NCBI GenBank assembly: GCA_963834875.1
Contig: CAWIDG010000002.1
Span: forward strand, 124,001 to 188,000
DNA: 64,000 nucleotides
Direction: 5' to 3'
From: DATAGF01 sp963834875
Lineage (GTDB): Bacteria > Actinomycetota > Thermoleophilia > Miltoncostaeales > Miltoncostaeaceae
Shown here: positions 19,435-28,191 of the stretch, in pieces
How the letters are laid out: every line of letters starts with the position of its first letter
Position numbering within the stretch: the first letter of the stretch is position 1
The notes under the pieces: model-generated
Told to the model about the DNA's origin: nothing
The model's database searches: none
The model's input: the letters and a program-made list of their open reading frames with translations, nothing else
Made by a program: the position numbers and the translations under genes

Positions 19435-21114
19435 CTAGACCTCGATGATCTTGGGCAGCACCATCGGCCGCTGCTGGGTCCGGCGCCGGAGCAGCCCCGC
19501 CACGGCGTCGTGGATCTGGTGCTGCAGCACCCCGACCTCGGTGACGCGCTGCTCGGCGGAGGCGGCGAGGCTGCGCTCGACCTCGAGGCGCGTCTCCTCG
19601 ATCAGCTGGGCGTCGTCGCCGGGCGCGAAGCCGCGCGTCACGACCTCCACCTCCCCCGCCAGCGAGCCGTCAGAGGCGTCGATGCGCGCGAGCACCAGCA
19701 CGAGCCCGTCGTCGGACAGGTGGCGGCGGTCGCGCAGCACGCTCTCGGTGACGTCGCCTCCGCCCGCCTGGTCGACGTAGGTGAGCCCGACGGGCACCTC
19801 GCCGACGACGGCCGCCCGGTCGCCGTCGAGCTCGAGCACGTCGCCGTTGTCGAGCACGTGGATGCGGTCCTCGGACAGCCCCAGCGGCGCGCTGGACGCC
19901 AGTCGCGCGTGGGCGATCTGGTGCTTGGTCTCGCCGTGGATGGGCGCGAAGTGGGTCGGCCGCACCCACTGGAGCATGAACAGCAGGTCGCGCGCCCGGC
20001 CGTGCCCGGACAGGTGCAGGCCGGCCTCCTCGCCGCGCAGCACGCGCGCGCCCTCGCGCACGAGCCGGTTCTCGATCTCGGCCACGGCGAGCTCGTTGCC
20101 GGGCACCGTGCTGGCCGAGTAGAGCACGGTGTCGCCCCTGACGACCTCCACGTGCTTGTGCTCGCCCCGGGCGATGCGGCTGAGCGCCGCCATCGGCTCG
20201 CCCTGGCTCCCGGTGCAGAGGATGACCTGCTCGTCGAGCGGCCGCGCGTCGAGCTCGTGCAGGGGGACCAGGGTGCCGGGCGGCACGGTCAGGTACGGGC
20301 TGCCGGTGTCGGCGTCCACGAGGTTCGTGGCGATGTTGACGTTGCGCGTCAGCGAGCGGCCGACGAGGGCGACGACCCGGCCGTCGAGGTAGGCCGCCTC
20401 GAGGACCTGCTGCATCCGGTGGATGTGCGACGAGAAGGTGGTGACGAGGACCCGCCCACGCGAGGTCGCAAAGAGCGCCGCCAGCCCGTCCTTGACGGCC
20501 TCGTTCGGGAACGGCACGGCCAGGTCGCTCTCCTCCGCGTTCGTGGAGTCCGCCAGCAGCAGCCGGACGCCGCGGTCTCCGAGGCGCACGAACTCGGGCA
20601 CGGCGCTGAGGCGGCCGTCCACCGGGTCGAACTCGATCCCGAAGTCGCCGGTGTGCAGGATCGTGCCCGCCGGGGTGCGCAGCGCCACGGCCGAGCAGTC
20701 GGGCATCGAGTGGGTGATCGGGATGAACTCGGCCTCGAAGGGGCCGACCGGCACCTCGACGCCGTACGGCACCTCGACGAGCTCGGCGCGCTCCGCCAGG
20801 CCGTGCTCGCCGAGCTTCGGACGCAGGAGCGCCAGCGTGAAGCGGCGCCCGTAGACGGGGACCTGGCCGACCGCCCGCAGCAGGAACGGCACCGCCCCGA
20901 TGTGGTCCTCGTGGCCGTGCGTCAGGACGATCGCCTCGAGGGCGTCGGCGCGCTCGAGCACGTAGGAGAAGTCGGGCAGGACGATGTCCACGCCCATCTG
21001 GTCGTTCTTGGGGAAGGTGATGCCGCAGTCGATGACGACCATCCGGCCGTCGCTCTCGACCACGTACATGTTCTTGCCGATCTCGCCGGCGCCGCCGAGC
21101 GGGACCACCCGCAC
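19435..21114 (-). CDS. rnj: Ribonuclease J
   Basis: Metallo-beta-lactamase/beta-CASP RNase with 5'-3' exo- and endonuclease activity, central to mRNA decay and rRNA maturation. Seen: VVPLGGAGEIGKNMYVVE, the zinc motif THGHEDHIGAVPFL, HSMPDCSAVALRT, GDFGIEFDP, ADSTNAEE, SSHIHRMQQV, and beta-CASP GSQGEPMAAL and HLSGHGRARDL. It follows dapA, an order conserved in actinobacteria. Start GTG 21114 gives 559 residues; a CTG at 21159 overlapping the dapA stop would add 15 residues and couple the genes. Confidence 0.95.
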   Translation of the reverse strand: MRVVPLGGAGEIGKNMYVVESDGRMVVIDCGITFPKNDQMGVDIVLPDFSYVLERADALEAIVLTHGHEDHIGAVPFLLRAVGQVPVYGRRFTLALLRPKLGEHGLAERAELVEVPYGVEVPVGPFEAEFIPITHSMPDCSAVALRTPAGTILHTGDFGIEFDPVDGRLSAVPEFVRLGDRGVRLLLADSTNAEESDLAVPFPNEAVKDGLAALFATSRGRVLVTTFSSHIHRMQQVLEAAYLDGRVVALVGRSLTRNVNIATNLVDADTGSPYLTVPPGTLVPLHELDARPLDEQVILCTGSQGEPMAALSRIARGEHKHVEVVRGDTVLYSASTVPGNELAVAEIENRLVREGARVLRGEEAGLHLSGHGRARDLLFMLQWVRPTHFAPIHGETKHQIAHARLASSAPLGLSEDRIHVLDNGDVLELDGDRAAVVGEVPVGLTYVDQAGGGDVTESVLRDRRHLSDDGLVLVLARIDASDGSLAGEVEVVTRGFAPGDDAQLIEETRLEVERSLAASAEQRVTEVGVLQHQIHDAVAGLLRRRTQQRPMVLPKIIEV

Positions 21115-21155
21115 GCGGGCGCCGGCCCCGTCGCTCGCGATCTCTGGCTCCAGGA

Positions 21156-22034
21156 TCAGGCCCGCGAGAGGATGCCGCGCCGCTCGAGCACGGTGCGCAG
21201 GATGTCGCGCTGCACCGGCGTCGCCTCGACGAGCGGCAGCCGCAGCCGCCCGGAGGGGATGAGCCCGGTCATCTCGAGGGCCGCCTTGATGAGGATGGGG
21301 CTCGTCGTGACGAAGAGGCCGGCGTAGAGGTCGGCGAGCCCGGCGTCGCGCCGGCGCGCCTCGTCGAGGTCGCCGCGGCGGACGTCCTCGGCGACGGCGG
21401 CCATCTCCTCGCCCACGAGGTGCGAGCTCACGGAGATGACGCCGGCGCCGCCGAGCTCGACGACCTCCAGCAGCATGTCGTCGTTGCCGGCGTAGAGGGC
21501 GAGCGGGGTCTCGGCGACGGCGCGCAGCTCGCCCGGGTCGGGGTTCGCCTGCTTGAGCGCGACCACGCCCGGGATCCCGGCCAGCTCGGCGATGAGGTCC
21601 GGGGGCATGTTGAGCGCCGTCCGCCCGGGGATGTTGTAGAGGACGACGGGGAGGCCGACCTCGGCGATCGCCGCGATGTGGGCGACGATCCCCTCCCGCG
21701 GGGGGCGGTTGTAGTAGGGCGTCACGACCAGCGCGGCGTCGGCGCCCGCCTCGGCGCACAGGCGGGTGAGGTGCACGGAGTGGGCCGTGTCGTTCGTGCC
21801 GGTCCCGGCGACGACCGTCGAGCGGCCCCCGCCGACCTCGCGGACGGCGAGCCGCACCAGGGCGACCTGCTCCTCGTCGTTCAGGGTCGAGGCCTCGCCC
21901 GTCGTGCCGGCGATCACCAGGCCGTCGGAGCCGTGCTCCACCAGGTGGTGCGCCAGGCGCGCCGCCGCGGGCTCGTCGATGCGGAGGTCGCCGGCGAACG
22001 GCGTGACCATGGCGGTCAGGATCGTCCCGAGCAC
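21156..22034 (-). CDS. dapA: 4-hydroxy-tetrahydrodipicolinate synthase
   Basis: Condenses pyruvate with aspartate semialdehyde, the first step towards diaminopimelate. The 292-residue TIM barrel has GTTGEASTL, the proton-relay tyrosine in VTPYYNRP, and the Schiff-base lysine in VVALKQANPD. The GTG start has TATACT 7 bases upstream and no ribosome binding site, so the mRNA is probably leaderless. Downstream RNase J is likely co-transcribed. Confidence 0.95.
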   Translation of the reverse strand: MLGTILTAMVTPFAGDLRIDEPAAARLAHHLVEHGSDGLVIAGTTGEASTLNDEEQVALVRLAVREVGGGRSTVVAGTGTNDTAHSVHLTRLCAEAGADAALVVTPYYNRPPREGIVAHIAAIAEVGLPVVLYNIPGRTALNMPPDLIAELAGIPGVVALKQANPDPGELRAVAETPLALYAGNDDMLLEVVELGGAGVISVSSHLVGEEMAAVAEDVRRGDLDEARRRDAGLADLYAGLFVTTSPILIKAALEMTGLIPSGRLRLPLVEATPVQRDILRTVLERRGILSRA

Positions 22035-22041
22035 GGGCGGC

Positions 22042-22051
22042 AGTATAGCCT
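22042..22051. promoter_or_regulatory. Overlapping divergent -10 elements of dapA and the DUF2461 gene
   Basis: TATACT on the minus strand (22042-22047, 7 bases before dapA) and TAGCCT on the plus strand (22046-22051, 7 bases before the DUF2461 GTG) share two base pairs. The start codons are only 24 bases apart, so polymerase binding for the two genes should be mutually exclusive. Confidence 0.55.
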
Positions 22052-22058
22052 CGAAGCC

Positions 22059-22764
22059 GTGGCGGACGGCGCCGACACGGCCCCCTTCTCGGGCTTCGGT
22101 CCCGGGGCGGTCGCGTGGTTCGAGGGCCTCGCGGAGGACAACTCGCGCGAGTACTGGGCGGCCACCAGGGACGCCTGGCAGGCGGAGGTCCGTGACGCCC
22201 CTGGAGGCGCTGCTCGGCGAGCTGGCGGCCGGCTGGGGCGGCGAGGTGCGGACGTTCCGACCGCACCGCGACGTGCGCTTCTCCCGCGACAAGTCGCCGC
22301 TCAAGAGCAGGAGCTACGGGGTGGCGACGCGCCCCGGCAGCGAGGCCGGCCTCTACGTCGAGGTCTCGGCCGACGGCCTCTGGCCGGCACCGGGCTACTA
22401 CCGGCTCGCCCGCGACCAGCTCGGGCGCTACCGCGCCGGCGTCCTCGACGATGCCGGCGGCGCCGAGCTCGAGGCCGCCGTCGACGCCGCCGAGGACGCC
22501 GGGCTGGAGCTCGGGGCGCCCGCCCTGAAGGGCACCCCGCGCGGCGTCCCGCGCGACCACCCCAGGGCCGACCTGCTCCGATTCACCTCGATGGTCGTCT
22601 TCGCCCGCGCGCCCGACGAGGCCATGGAGGGGCGGGCGGCCCTCGACTTCGCCCGCCGGGTGGCCGCCGACGCCGCCCCGGTCACGGACTGGCTGGACGC
22701 CCGGGTGGGACCGAGCCTGATGAGCCCCGAGGACGGCGCCGCCGGGGGCCGCCCGCGGCGCTGA
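22059..22764 (+). CDS. DUF2461 family protein (one apparent frame shift)
   Basis: About 235 residues. The family (TIGR02453) is widespread and of unknown function. Typical features are FSGFGPGAVAWFEGLAEDNS near the N-terminus, then after a frame change near 22195 FRPHRDVRFSRDKSPLKS, YVEVSADGLWPAPGYYR, LKGTPRGVPRDHPRADLL and a helical C-terminus. The GTG start is preceded by its own -10 box. Divergent from dapA. Confidence 0.8.
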
Positions 22765-22785
22765 GCGCTGGCGTCTCGGCGCCGC

Positions 22786-22825
22786 GGCCAATTGGCACAC
22801 CGCACATCGGCCAATTGGCACACCG
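22786..22825. repeat. Two 17-bp direct repeats with palindromic core, 23-bp period (cluster A)
   Basis: GGCCAATTGGCACACCG occurs at 22786-22802 and again at 22809-22825, exactly 23 bp apart. Each copy holds the palindrome GCCAATTGGC. The pair fills the gap between the converging DUF2461 and LuxR-type genes. It belongs to the same family as the clusters near 37.1, 46.1 and 55.7 kb but lacks the downstream hairpin found there. Confidence 0.85.
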
Positions 22826-22838
22826 GTCGAGCGCGGCG

Positions 22839-25643
22839 TCAGTCCGCGACGGAGCTGCCCATCCCCTCCCTCTTCCCCCCGAACGCCGCGTCGCCTTCGA
22901 GGTGCCGGGCCAGCTCGACGCGGGAGCGCACCCCGAGCTTCCGGTAGCACCGCGAGAGGTTCGCCTCGACCGTCTTGACCGAGACGAACAGCCGGCTGGC
23001 GATCTCCCGATTGGTCGCGCCCGAGGCCGCCAACGCGGCGATCCTCGACTCCGTCTCGGTCAGCGCGCCGGCGCTCGCGCGGAGGCCGAGCCGCTCGAGC
23101 TCGGCCTCCGCCCGCGTCGTCCAGAGCGGCGTGCCGATCGCCGTGAACGCCGCGATCGCGTCCTCGATCGCCCTCCTCGCCGCGCCCCGCTTCTTGGCGC
23201 GGCGCAGCAGCGTGCCCTGCACGAGCCGCGTGCGCGCCCGCTCGAACGGATCCCCAGGCGCCGGTCGTCGGGGTCCGTCTGTGCGATGCGGGCGAGCGCC
23301 CCGGCAAGATCGCCGCCGGCGGCCGCAGCGAGCGCGTGGCAGCGCGCCGCCGTCACCCGCGCCCACGGCCGATCGAGCCGCCTGCCGAGGTCCTCGAGCT
23401 CGTCGGCGAGCGCCGTCGCGCCCGCCAGGTCGCCGATGCCGACCATGGCCTCCGCCGCGAGCGGGAGCGCCGGCACGACGCCGGGCTCGACGATGCCGCT
23501 CGCGCGCAGCCGCTCGACGAGCGGGCACAGGTGCTCGGACGCCCGTCCCGGGTCGCCGAGGGACAGCGCGAGGAAGCCGAGCACCAGGTCGCTGCGCATC
23601 TCGCCCAGAGCGTCGCCCTCCGCGCGCGCGGCCGCGCGGCCCAGGCGCGCCCCCTCGCGGGCTTCCTCGGCCCGTCCCCGGTAGGCGTCCACGAGCGCGG
23701 CGGCGTAGCGGAGCCTCTGCTCCGTGTTCGACGGCGGCAGCTGCCGCGCGAGCTCCAGGCATCGCCGGGCCAGCTCCTCCGCCCGGGGGAGGTCCCGCGC
23801 CCAGCACTCGAGCTCGGTCAGGTGGTAGACCACGGCGCACTCGGCCGCCACGTCGCCCCGGGCGGACGCCAGGCCGAGATCGGCCTCCAGTCAGCGGCCG
23901 GGCCTCCTGCAGCCTCCCCGCCCACGCCAGCACCATGCCGAGCACGGTCCGCGGCGTCTCCTGCCCCGTGTAGTACGACCGCCCCGTCGGCGCAAGCGCG
24001 AGCGCCCGCCGCATCAGCTCCTCCTCGACCCCGCGCCCCTGCCAGAACCGCGCGAGCGCTGAGCTCCGAGAGCGCGTAGGCGAGCAGCTCGGCCCGAGGC
24101 GCGGCCCGCGCCCACGCGAGCGCCGCCTCGGCGTGCGTGCAGGTAGCGGTCGCCGTGGCCGGCGTTCGCCGACAGGATCGCCCGCGCGAGCTCGATCCGC
24201 CCGCACAGCCCCGGCTCCTCGCCGGCCTCGGCGCGGGCCGCCCCGAGGCCGCGGAGGCGGGTCCCGAAATCGCCGGCGCCGGGCACGTCCGCGAGCCGCC
24301 AGAGCGCCTCGGCGCGCGGAGGACCGGCGGGAAGGGCGGCCGATCAGCTCGTCGAGCATCGCCTGCGCCGCCGGCCCGTCGCCCGCCGCGAACGAGGTAG
24401 TCCGCGGCCGCGAGGCCGCGCCTGGCCCCGTCGGCGCCGTCGCCGTCCGGTCGTAGAGCCGGCGCGCCTGGAGCGCGAGCTCCGCGGCCGCGTCGGCCGC
24501 GCCTCGCTCCGACACCTCCCTGGCGACCTCCTCGAGGTGGGCCGCCAGGCGGTCGTCGGGCCCCTCGGCCCCCAGCGCGAGGTGTAGGGCGCGCTCGGCC
24601 GGATCCGCGATCCGGCCGGCGAGATCCCGGTGGGCCTGCTCGCCGCTCGCCCGCCGTCGCCGCGGTGTAGATCGCGGACGCGTAGAGCGGGTGGCTGAAG
24701 CGCACGGCATCGCCGGAACGCTCGACGAGCCCGGCCGCCACGGCCGTCTCGAGCTCGTCGCCGGTGGCGTCGAGCAGCTCCATGGACGGCCGCGAAAGCG
24801 CCGCGACCTCGAGCAGCGCCCGCCGCGTCCTCCCATCCAGCCCGCGCACCCGCTCGGCGACCAGCCCGCCCAGGGTCTCGGGAACCCGGGCCGCCTCGCC
24901 GGGGGCGAGGCTCGCGCCCGACAGCACCAGGCGGCCGAGCTCGAGGGCGTGCAGCGGGTTCCCGCCCGATCGCTCGAGCACGGCCCGGAGCCGGGCTCGC
25001 GGGAGGGCGAGCCCGAGGCGCTCGCGCAGCATCAGGCCGAGCGCGTCCGAGGTCCATCGGCCCGAGCTCGATCCGGTGGACCAGGTCCGGTCCGAGCGCA
25101 TCCTCGAGCCGCCCCGGCGCGGCGCCTCCGGCCTCGTGCCGGCGCGTCGCGACCAGCCAGACCGGCGACCGGCCGAGGCGGCGCAGCGCATAGCCCAGCG
25201 CCCGCGCGCTCGGCTCGTCGAGCCACTGGAGATCGTCGATCCCGAGGATGACGGGCGCCCGGCGCGCGGTCTCCTCCAAGGCCCGAAGGACGGCGACGGA
25301 GACCAGGAGGTGCATGGCCGCCGAGCGATCCGGCTCGGCGCGGAGCAGCACCGACTCGAGCGCCCGCGCCTGCGGGGGAGGCAGCGCCGGCAGCGCTTCG
25401 TCGGCGAGGTCCGACAGGAGGTCGATCGAGCGCGGCGAAGGGGAGAGCGGCCTCGGCCTCGGACGGGCGCGTCACGGTCGTCCGGAGCCCGCGGCGGCGC
25501 GCCTCCTCGAGCCCCACGCTCCAGAGCGCCGTCTTGCCGATCCCGGGCCCGCCCGCGATGACGAGCGCCCTCGCCCCCTCGGCGCCGTCGAGGAAGGCGC
25601 GGATCTCGGCCAGCTCGCCTTCGCGACCGAACAGCTCGGCCAT
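22839..25643 (-). pseudogene. LuxR-type ATP-dependent transcriptional regulator, heavily frame-shifted
   Basis: Remains of a roughly 935-residue STAND/LAL-type regulator. The N-terminal NTPase has FGREGELAEIRAFLDG and Walker A IAGGPGIGKTALW; Walker B is ILGIDDLQWLDEPSARAL. A long TPR-like middle follows, then a C-terminal LuxR helix-turn-helix (LTETESRIAALAASGATNRE, KTVEANLSRCYRKLGVRS). At least eight frame changes are needed to read it through (for example near 25438, 25055, 24650, 24400, 23890 and 23260). This is several times the rate elsewhere, so real decay is possible, although all domains remain recognisable. Confidence 0.75.
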
Positions 25644-25650
25644 CGTCGCG

Positions 25651-25707
25651 AGTCTATGACGCGCGCCTCGGCGAAGGGTTCCCCCCGTTGCCGCGAAGGG
25701 TTCCCCC
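25651..25707 (-). promoter_or_regulatory. Promoter and direct-repeat operator of the LuxR-type regulator
   Basis: TAGACT on the minus strand (25651-25656) lies 7 bases before the regulator ATG. Upstream, GCGAAGGGTTCCCCC occurs twice (25671-25685 and 25693-25707), 22 bp apart and therefore on one face of the helix. This looks like a binding site for the regulator itself or for the divergent gene at 25776. Confidence 0.5.
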
Positions 25708-25775
25708 TGATGTCTCCGGCTCGCGGTCGCTCCTAGCGTCGGATCGTCCCGACGTTACCGCACAAGGAGCTGACG

Positions 25776-26060
25776 ATGAGCCGAGTGACGACCTCCCACA
25801 CCCACCGCCCGCCGATCCGCGCGATCGGCTGGGCCACCTTCGCGCTGCTCGCGCCGGGCACGGCGGCGAGCGCAACCGCGCTCGGCCACTGCGGCGACGC
25901 GCGCCCGCCGACGGCGCCGGCCGCGGTGCGAGGCGCCCCGGCCTGCGCGACGGGTCGGGTACGCCGCTCGCGGCTCGAGCGCTTCCTCTGCTACCGCGCT
26001 GCCGCCGAACCTGCGCCGAACGAAGCGCCACATCGCGCCGCCCGAGGCCGGTCGCGCCGC
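25776..26060 (+). CDS. Small protein of unknown function, probably membrane-associated
   Basis: ATG at 25776 has a good ribosome binding site (AAGGAG, 6 bases away) and lies divergent to the LuxR-type regulator. The first 35 residues contain a hydrophobic stretch (IGWATFALLAPGTAASATAL). The later part is basic and loses coding character, so the 3' end is uncertain; a frame shift or truncation before the converging reductase is likely. No family recognised. The divergent position suggests it may be a target of the regulator. Confidence 0.35.
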
Positions 26061-26063
26061 CGA

Positions 26064-27143
26064 TCAGACGGCGGAGGCCACCAGGGGGATCGGCTCGGCC
26101 GCCGGGACCGGCGTGAGCAGGTCGGGGTCGGCCACCCGCCAGTAGCGCGAGACCGCCCACGGGAGCACGCGGTCGCTCGCGATCGAGCGGGCGAAGAGCG
26201 CGAACAGTGGGTCGGGGAGCACGTTCAGCACCGACTGGAGCCGGTCGAGGAAGCGGTAGCCGCGCGCCCGCGACAGCACGTAGGCGCGGTAGCGCGACAG
26301 GGCCTGGTCGAGCGGCAGCTCCCCGAGGCGCACGCGCTCGGCGAGGCGCCCGGCGAGCTGGCCGAAGACGAGCGCCGGCCGGATCCCCTCCCCCGACACG
26401 GGCAGGCACTGCCCGGCCGCGTCGCCGACGACGAACATCCCGTCCCGGATCGGGTCGATCATGCGGGAGGTGAAGTAGCCGCCGTGCTGGCCGCCCGGCT
26501 CGCCCAGGTCGTGGCGGTCGAGGAAGTCCACGAGGTCCTGCGACAGCGCCGAGTGGCCGGTGTAGGTCGCCAGGCCCGCGCGCACGTGGTCGCCGGCCGG
26601 GAAGATCCAGTAGAAGCGGCGGCTGCCGTTGCTGGGCCCGACGTAGAAGTGCAGCCCGTCGCCGCCGAACGGCTGGCGCGCCTCGACGCCGAAGCTCTTG
26701 CGGGGCGCCCGCGCGCGCCGCGCGGCCCGGCCCTTGGGCGCCGAGGTGCGCCAGCCCGCCGCCTCGATCACGAGCGGCGCCTCGACGACGCCCTCGCTCG
26801 TGTGGACGACCCCGTCGCCCGCGCCGGTGACCCGCGCCTGGAGGAACTCGGCTCCCGTCCGCGCGAAGAGGTCGGTGCAGAAGCGCCGGTAGTCGAAGGT
26901 GGCGAAGTCGAAGAAGCGCAGCCGCTGGGTGCGCCGCCTCGTGTGGATGACGAGCTCGGCGTGCACCTGCTCGACGCAGCCCAGGAGGTCCATGTTCTCG
27001 AGGCAGGCGAGCGGGACCGCCGACGCCGAGGTCTCCCCCTCGCCGATGGGCAGGCGGTCGATCACCAGCACCCGGCCGCCGATCTGGGACGCCGCGGCCA
27101 GCCCGCCGAAGGAGCCCCCGCAGACGATCGCGTCGTAGGTCAC
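26064..27143 (-). CDS. FAD-dependent oxidoreductase, geranylgeranyl-reductase-like
   Basis: A 359-residue flavoprotein of the GGR/halogenase fold, intact. The N-terminal dinucleotide site is IVCGGSFGGLAAASQIGGRV (a GxGxxG variant, GGSFGG), and the second FAD motif is GMFVVGDAAGQCLPVSGEGI. An IEAAGWRTS motif marks the middle. Members reduce isoprenoid double bonds or hydroxylate aromatic substrates; the substrate here is unknown. Its GTG start overlaps the stop of the upstream gene (GTGA), so the two proteins are probably made together. Confidence 0.8.
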   Translation of the reverse strand: MTYDAIVCGGSFGGLAAASQIGGRVLVIDRLPIGEGETSASAVPLACLENMDLLGCVEQVHAELVIHTRRRTQRLRFFDFATFDYRRFCTDLFARTGAEFLQARVTGAGDGVVHTSEGVVEAPLVIEAAGWRTSAPKGRAARRARAPRKSFGVEARQPFGGDGLHFYVGPSNGSRRFYWIFPAGDHVRAGLATYTGHSALSQDLVDFLDRHDLGEPGGQHGGYFTSRMIDPIRDGMFVVGDAAGQCLPVSGEGIRPALVFGQLAGRLAERVRLGELPLDQALSRYRAYVLSRARGYRFLDRLQSVLNVLPDPLFALFARSIASDRVLPWAVSRYWRVADPDLLTPVPAAEPIPLVASAV

Positions 27144-27667
27144 GCCCGCGCGGCCTCCCGCGCGGCGCCGCAGGCGACCAGTGCGTCCTCCACGGCGGCG
27201 AGGGCCCGCTCGCGCTCCACCGCCGGCAGGCGGTCGCCGCGGAGCATGCGCTGCTCGGAGCGCAGCGCCGCCACCACCTGGCGCCGGGCGTCGTCGGGGC
27301 GCTTGGCGTCGGCGATCAGGTGGACGCCGGCGCGCGCCTGGGACGCGTAGGCGATCAGGGCGGCCTGCCGCGTCGGCCCCGGCGCCATGTCGGCGATCTC
27401 GTAGCGCAGGCCCATGAGGTCGCGCTCCCACGCCCCGACCGTCACGCGCCGCTTCTCGACCTCGCGCGCCAGCCCCGCGCTGATGCGCCCCGCGGCCCCG
27501 CCGGCCTTCCCGGCGATCGCCCGCAGCTGCGCCAGAAGGGCCTGCTTGGCCTCCTCGTTGGCGGGGTCGGCCAGCCAGGCCTGGGCCTTGAGCAGCAGCA
27601 GCTGCGCGACCTTGGGCCCGTGGCGGCGCGCGAGCAGCGCCGCCAGGGCGACCATGCGCGCCCACAT
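27140..27667 (-). CDS. Alpha-helical protein of unknown function coupled to the flavin reductase
   Basis: 175 residues, strongly helical and basic (MVALAALLARRHGPKVAQLL, then KRRVTVGAWERDLMGLRYEI). It has no signal peptide; the N-terminal hydrophobic patch is amphipathic. It lies 10 bases after the cupin gene and overlaps the reductase start by 4 bases, suggesting a partner or accessory role. I do not recognise a family. Confidence 0.7.
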   Translation of the reverse strand: MWARMVALAALLARRHGPKVAQLLLLKAQAWLADPANEEAKQALLAQLRAIAGKAGGAAGRISAGLAREVEKRRVTVGAWERDLMGLRYEIADMAPGPTRQAALIAYASQARAGVHLIADAKRPDDARRQVVAALRSEQRMLRGDRLPAVERERALAAVEDALVACGAAREAARA

Positions 27668-27677
27668 GCCTAGCCGC

Positions 27678-28085
27678 TCACGTCCGCGGGATCTCCTCGC
27701 CGGTCTCGGGGTCGATGCGGATCCCGTCCGTGATCCCCGGCCCGGGCGGCGCGCCGATCGTCAGCCAGACCGCCTCGCGGTCACTGCGGTTCTGGATGCG
27801 CCGCACGGTGTCCCTGTGGAAGCGGAGCCACTCGCCGTCCTGCACGGTGACGGTCTCGCCCTCGACGAGGACCTCCTGGGGCCCGCCCGAGATGAGCTGG
27901 TAGACCTCCTCCTGGGTGCCGTGGCGGTGGTAGGCCATCTCGTGGCCCGGCCCGTAGCGCCACATCCGCAGGACGATGTTCTCGGCTCCGAGGCTTCCCG
28001 CGATGTCGCGCGACGCCGCGCCGCCGCCGCGCCGCTCGCGCTCCTCGACGTCGCCCCCGGCGACCTTGCTCCAGCCCTCGCTCAT
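27678..28085 (-). CDS. Cupin-domain protein
   Basis: A 135-residue single-domain cupin_2 protein. Motif 1 has the metal ligands in YHRHGTQEEVYQLISGG, and motif 2 follows around QDGEWLRFHRDTVRRIQNRS. Metal binding is therefore likely; activity is not predictable. The ATG is preceded by a GGGGGGAG site. First gene of a short operon with the helical protein and flavin reductase. Confidence 0.8.
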   Translation of the reverse strand: MSEGWSKVAGGDVEERERRGGGAASRDIAGSLGAENIVLRMWRYGPGHEMAYHRHGTQEEVYQLISGGPQEVLVEGETVTVQDGEWLRFHRDTVRRIQNRSDREAVWLTIGAPPGPGITDGIRIDPETGEEIPRT

Positions 28086-28191
28086 CGCTCCCCCCGGGTT
28101 GCTGGCCGAATCGTACCGGAGGGGTCAGCGCGCCCCGCCGGCCTAGAGTGGCGTCGGGTATCGACAGCCATCTGACGGCGGGGCGCGAGTC

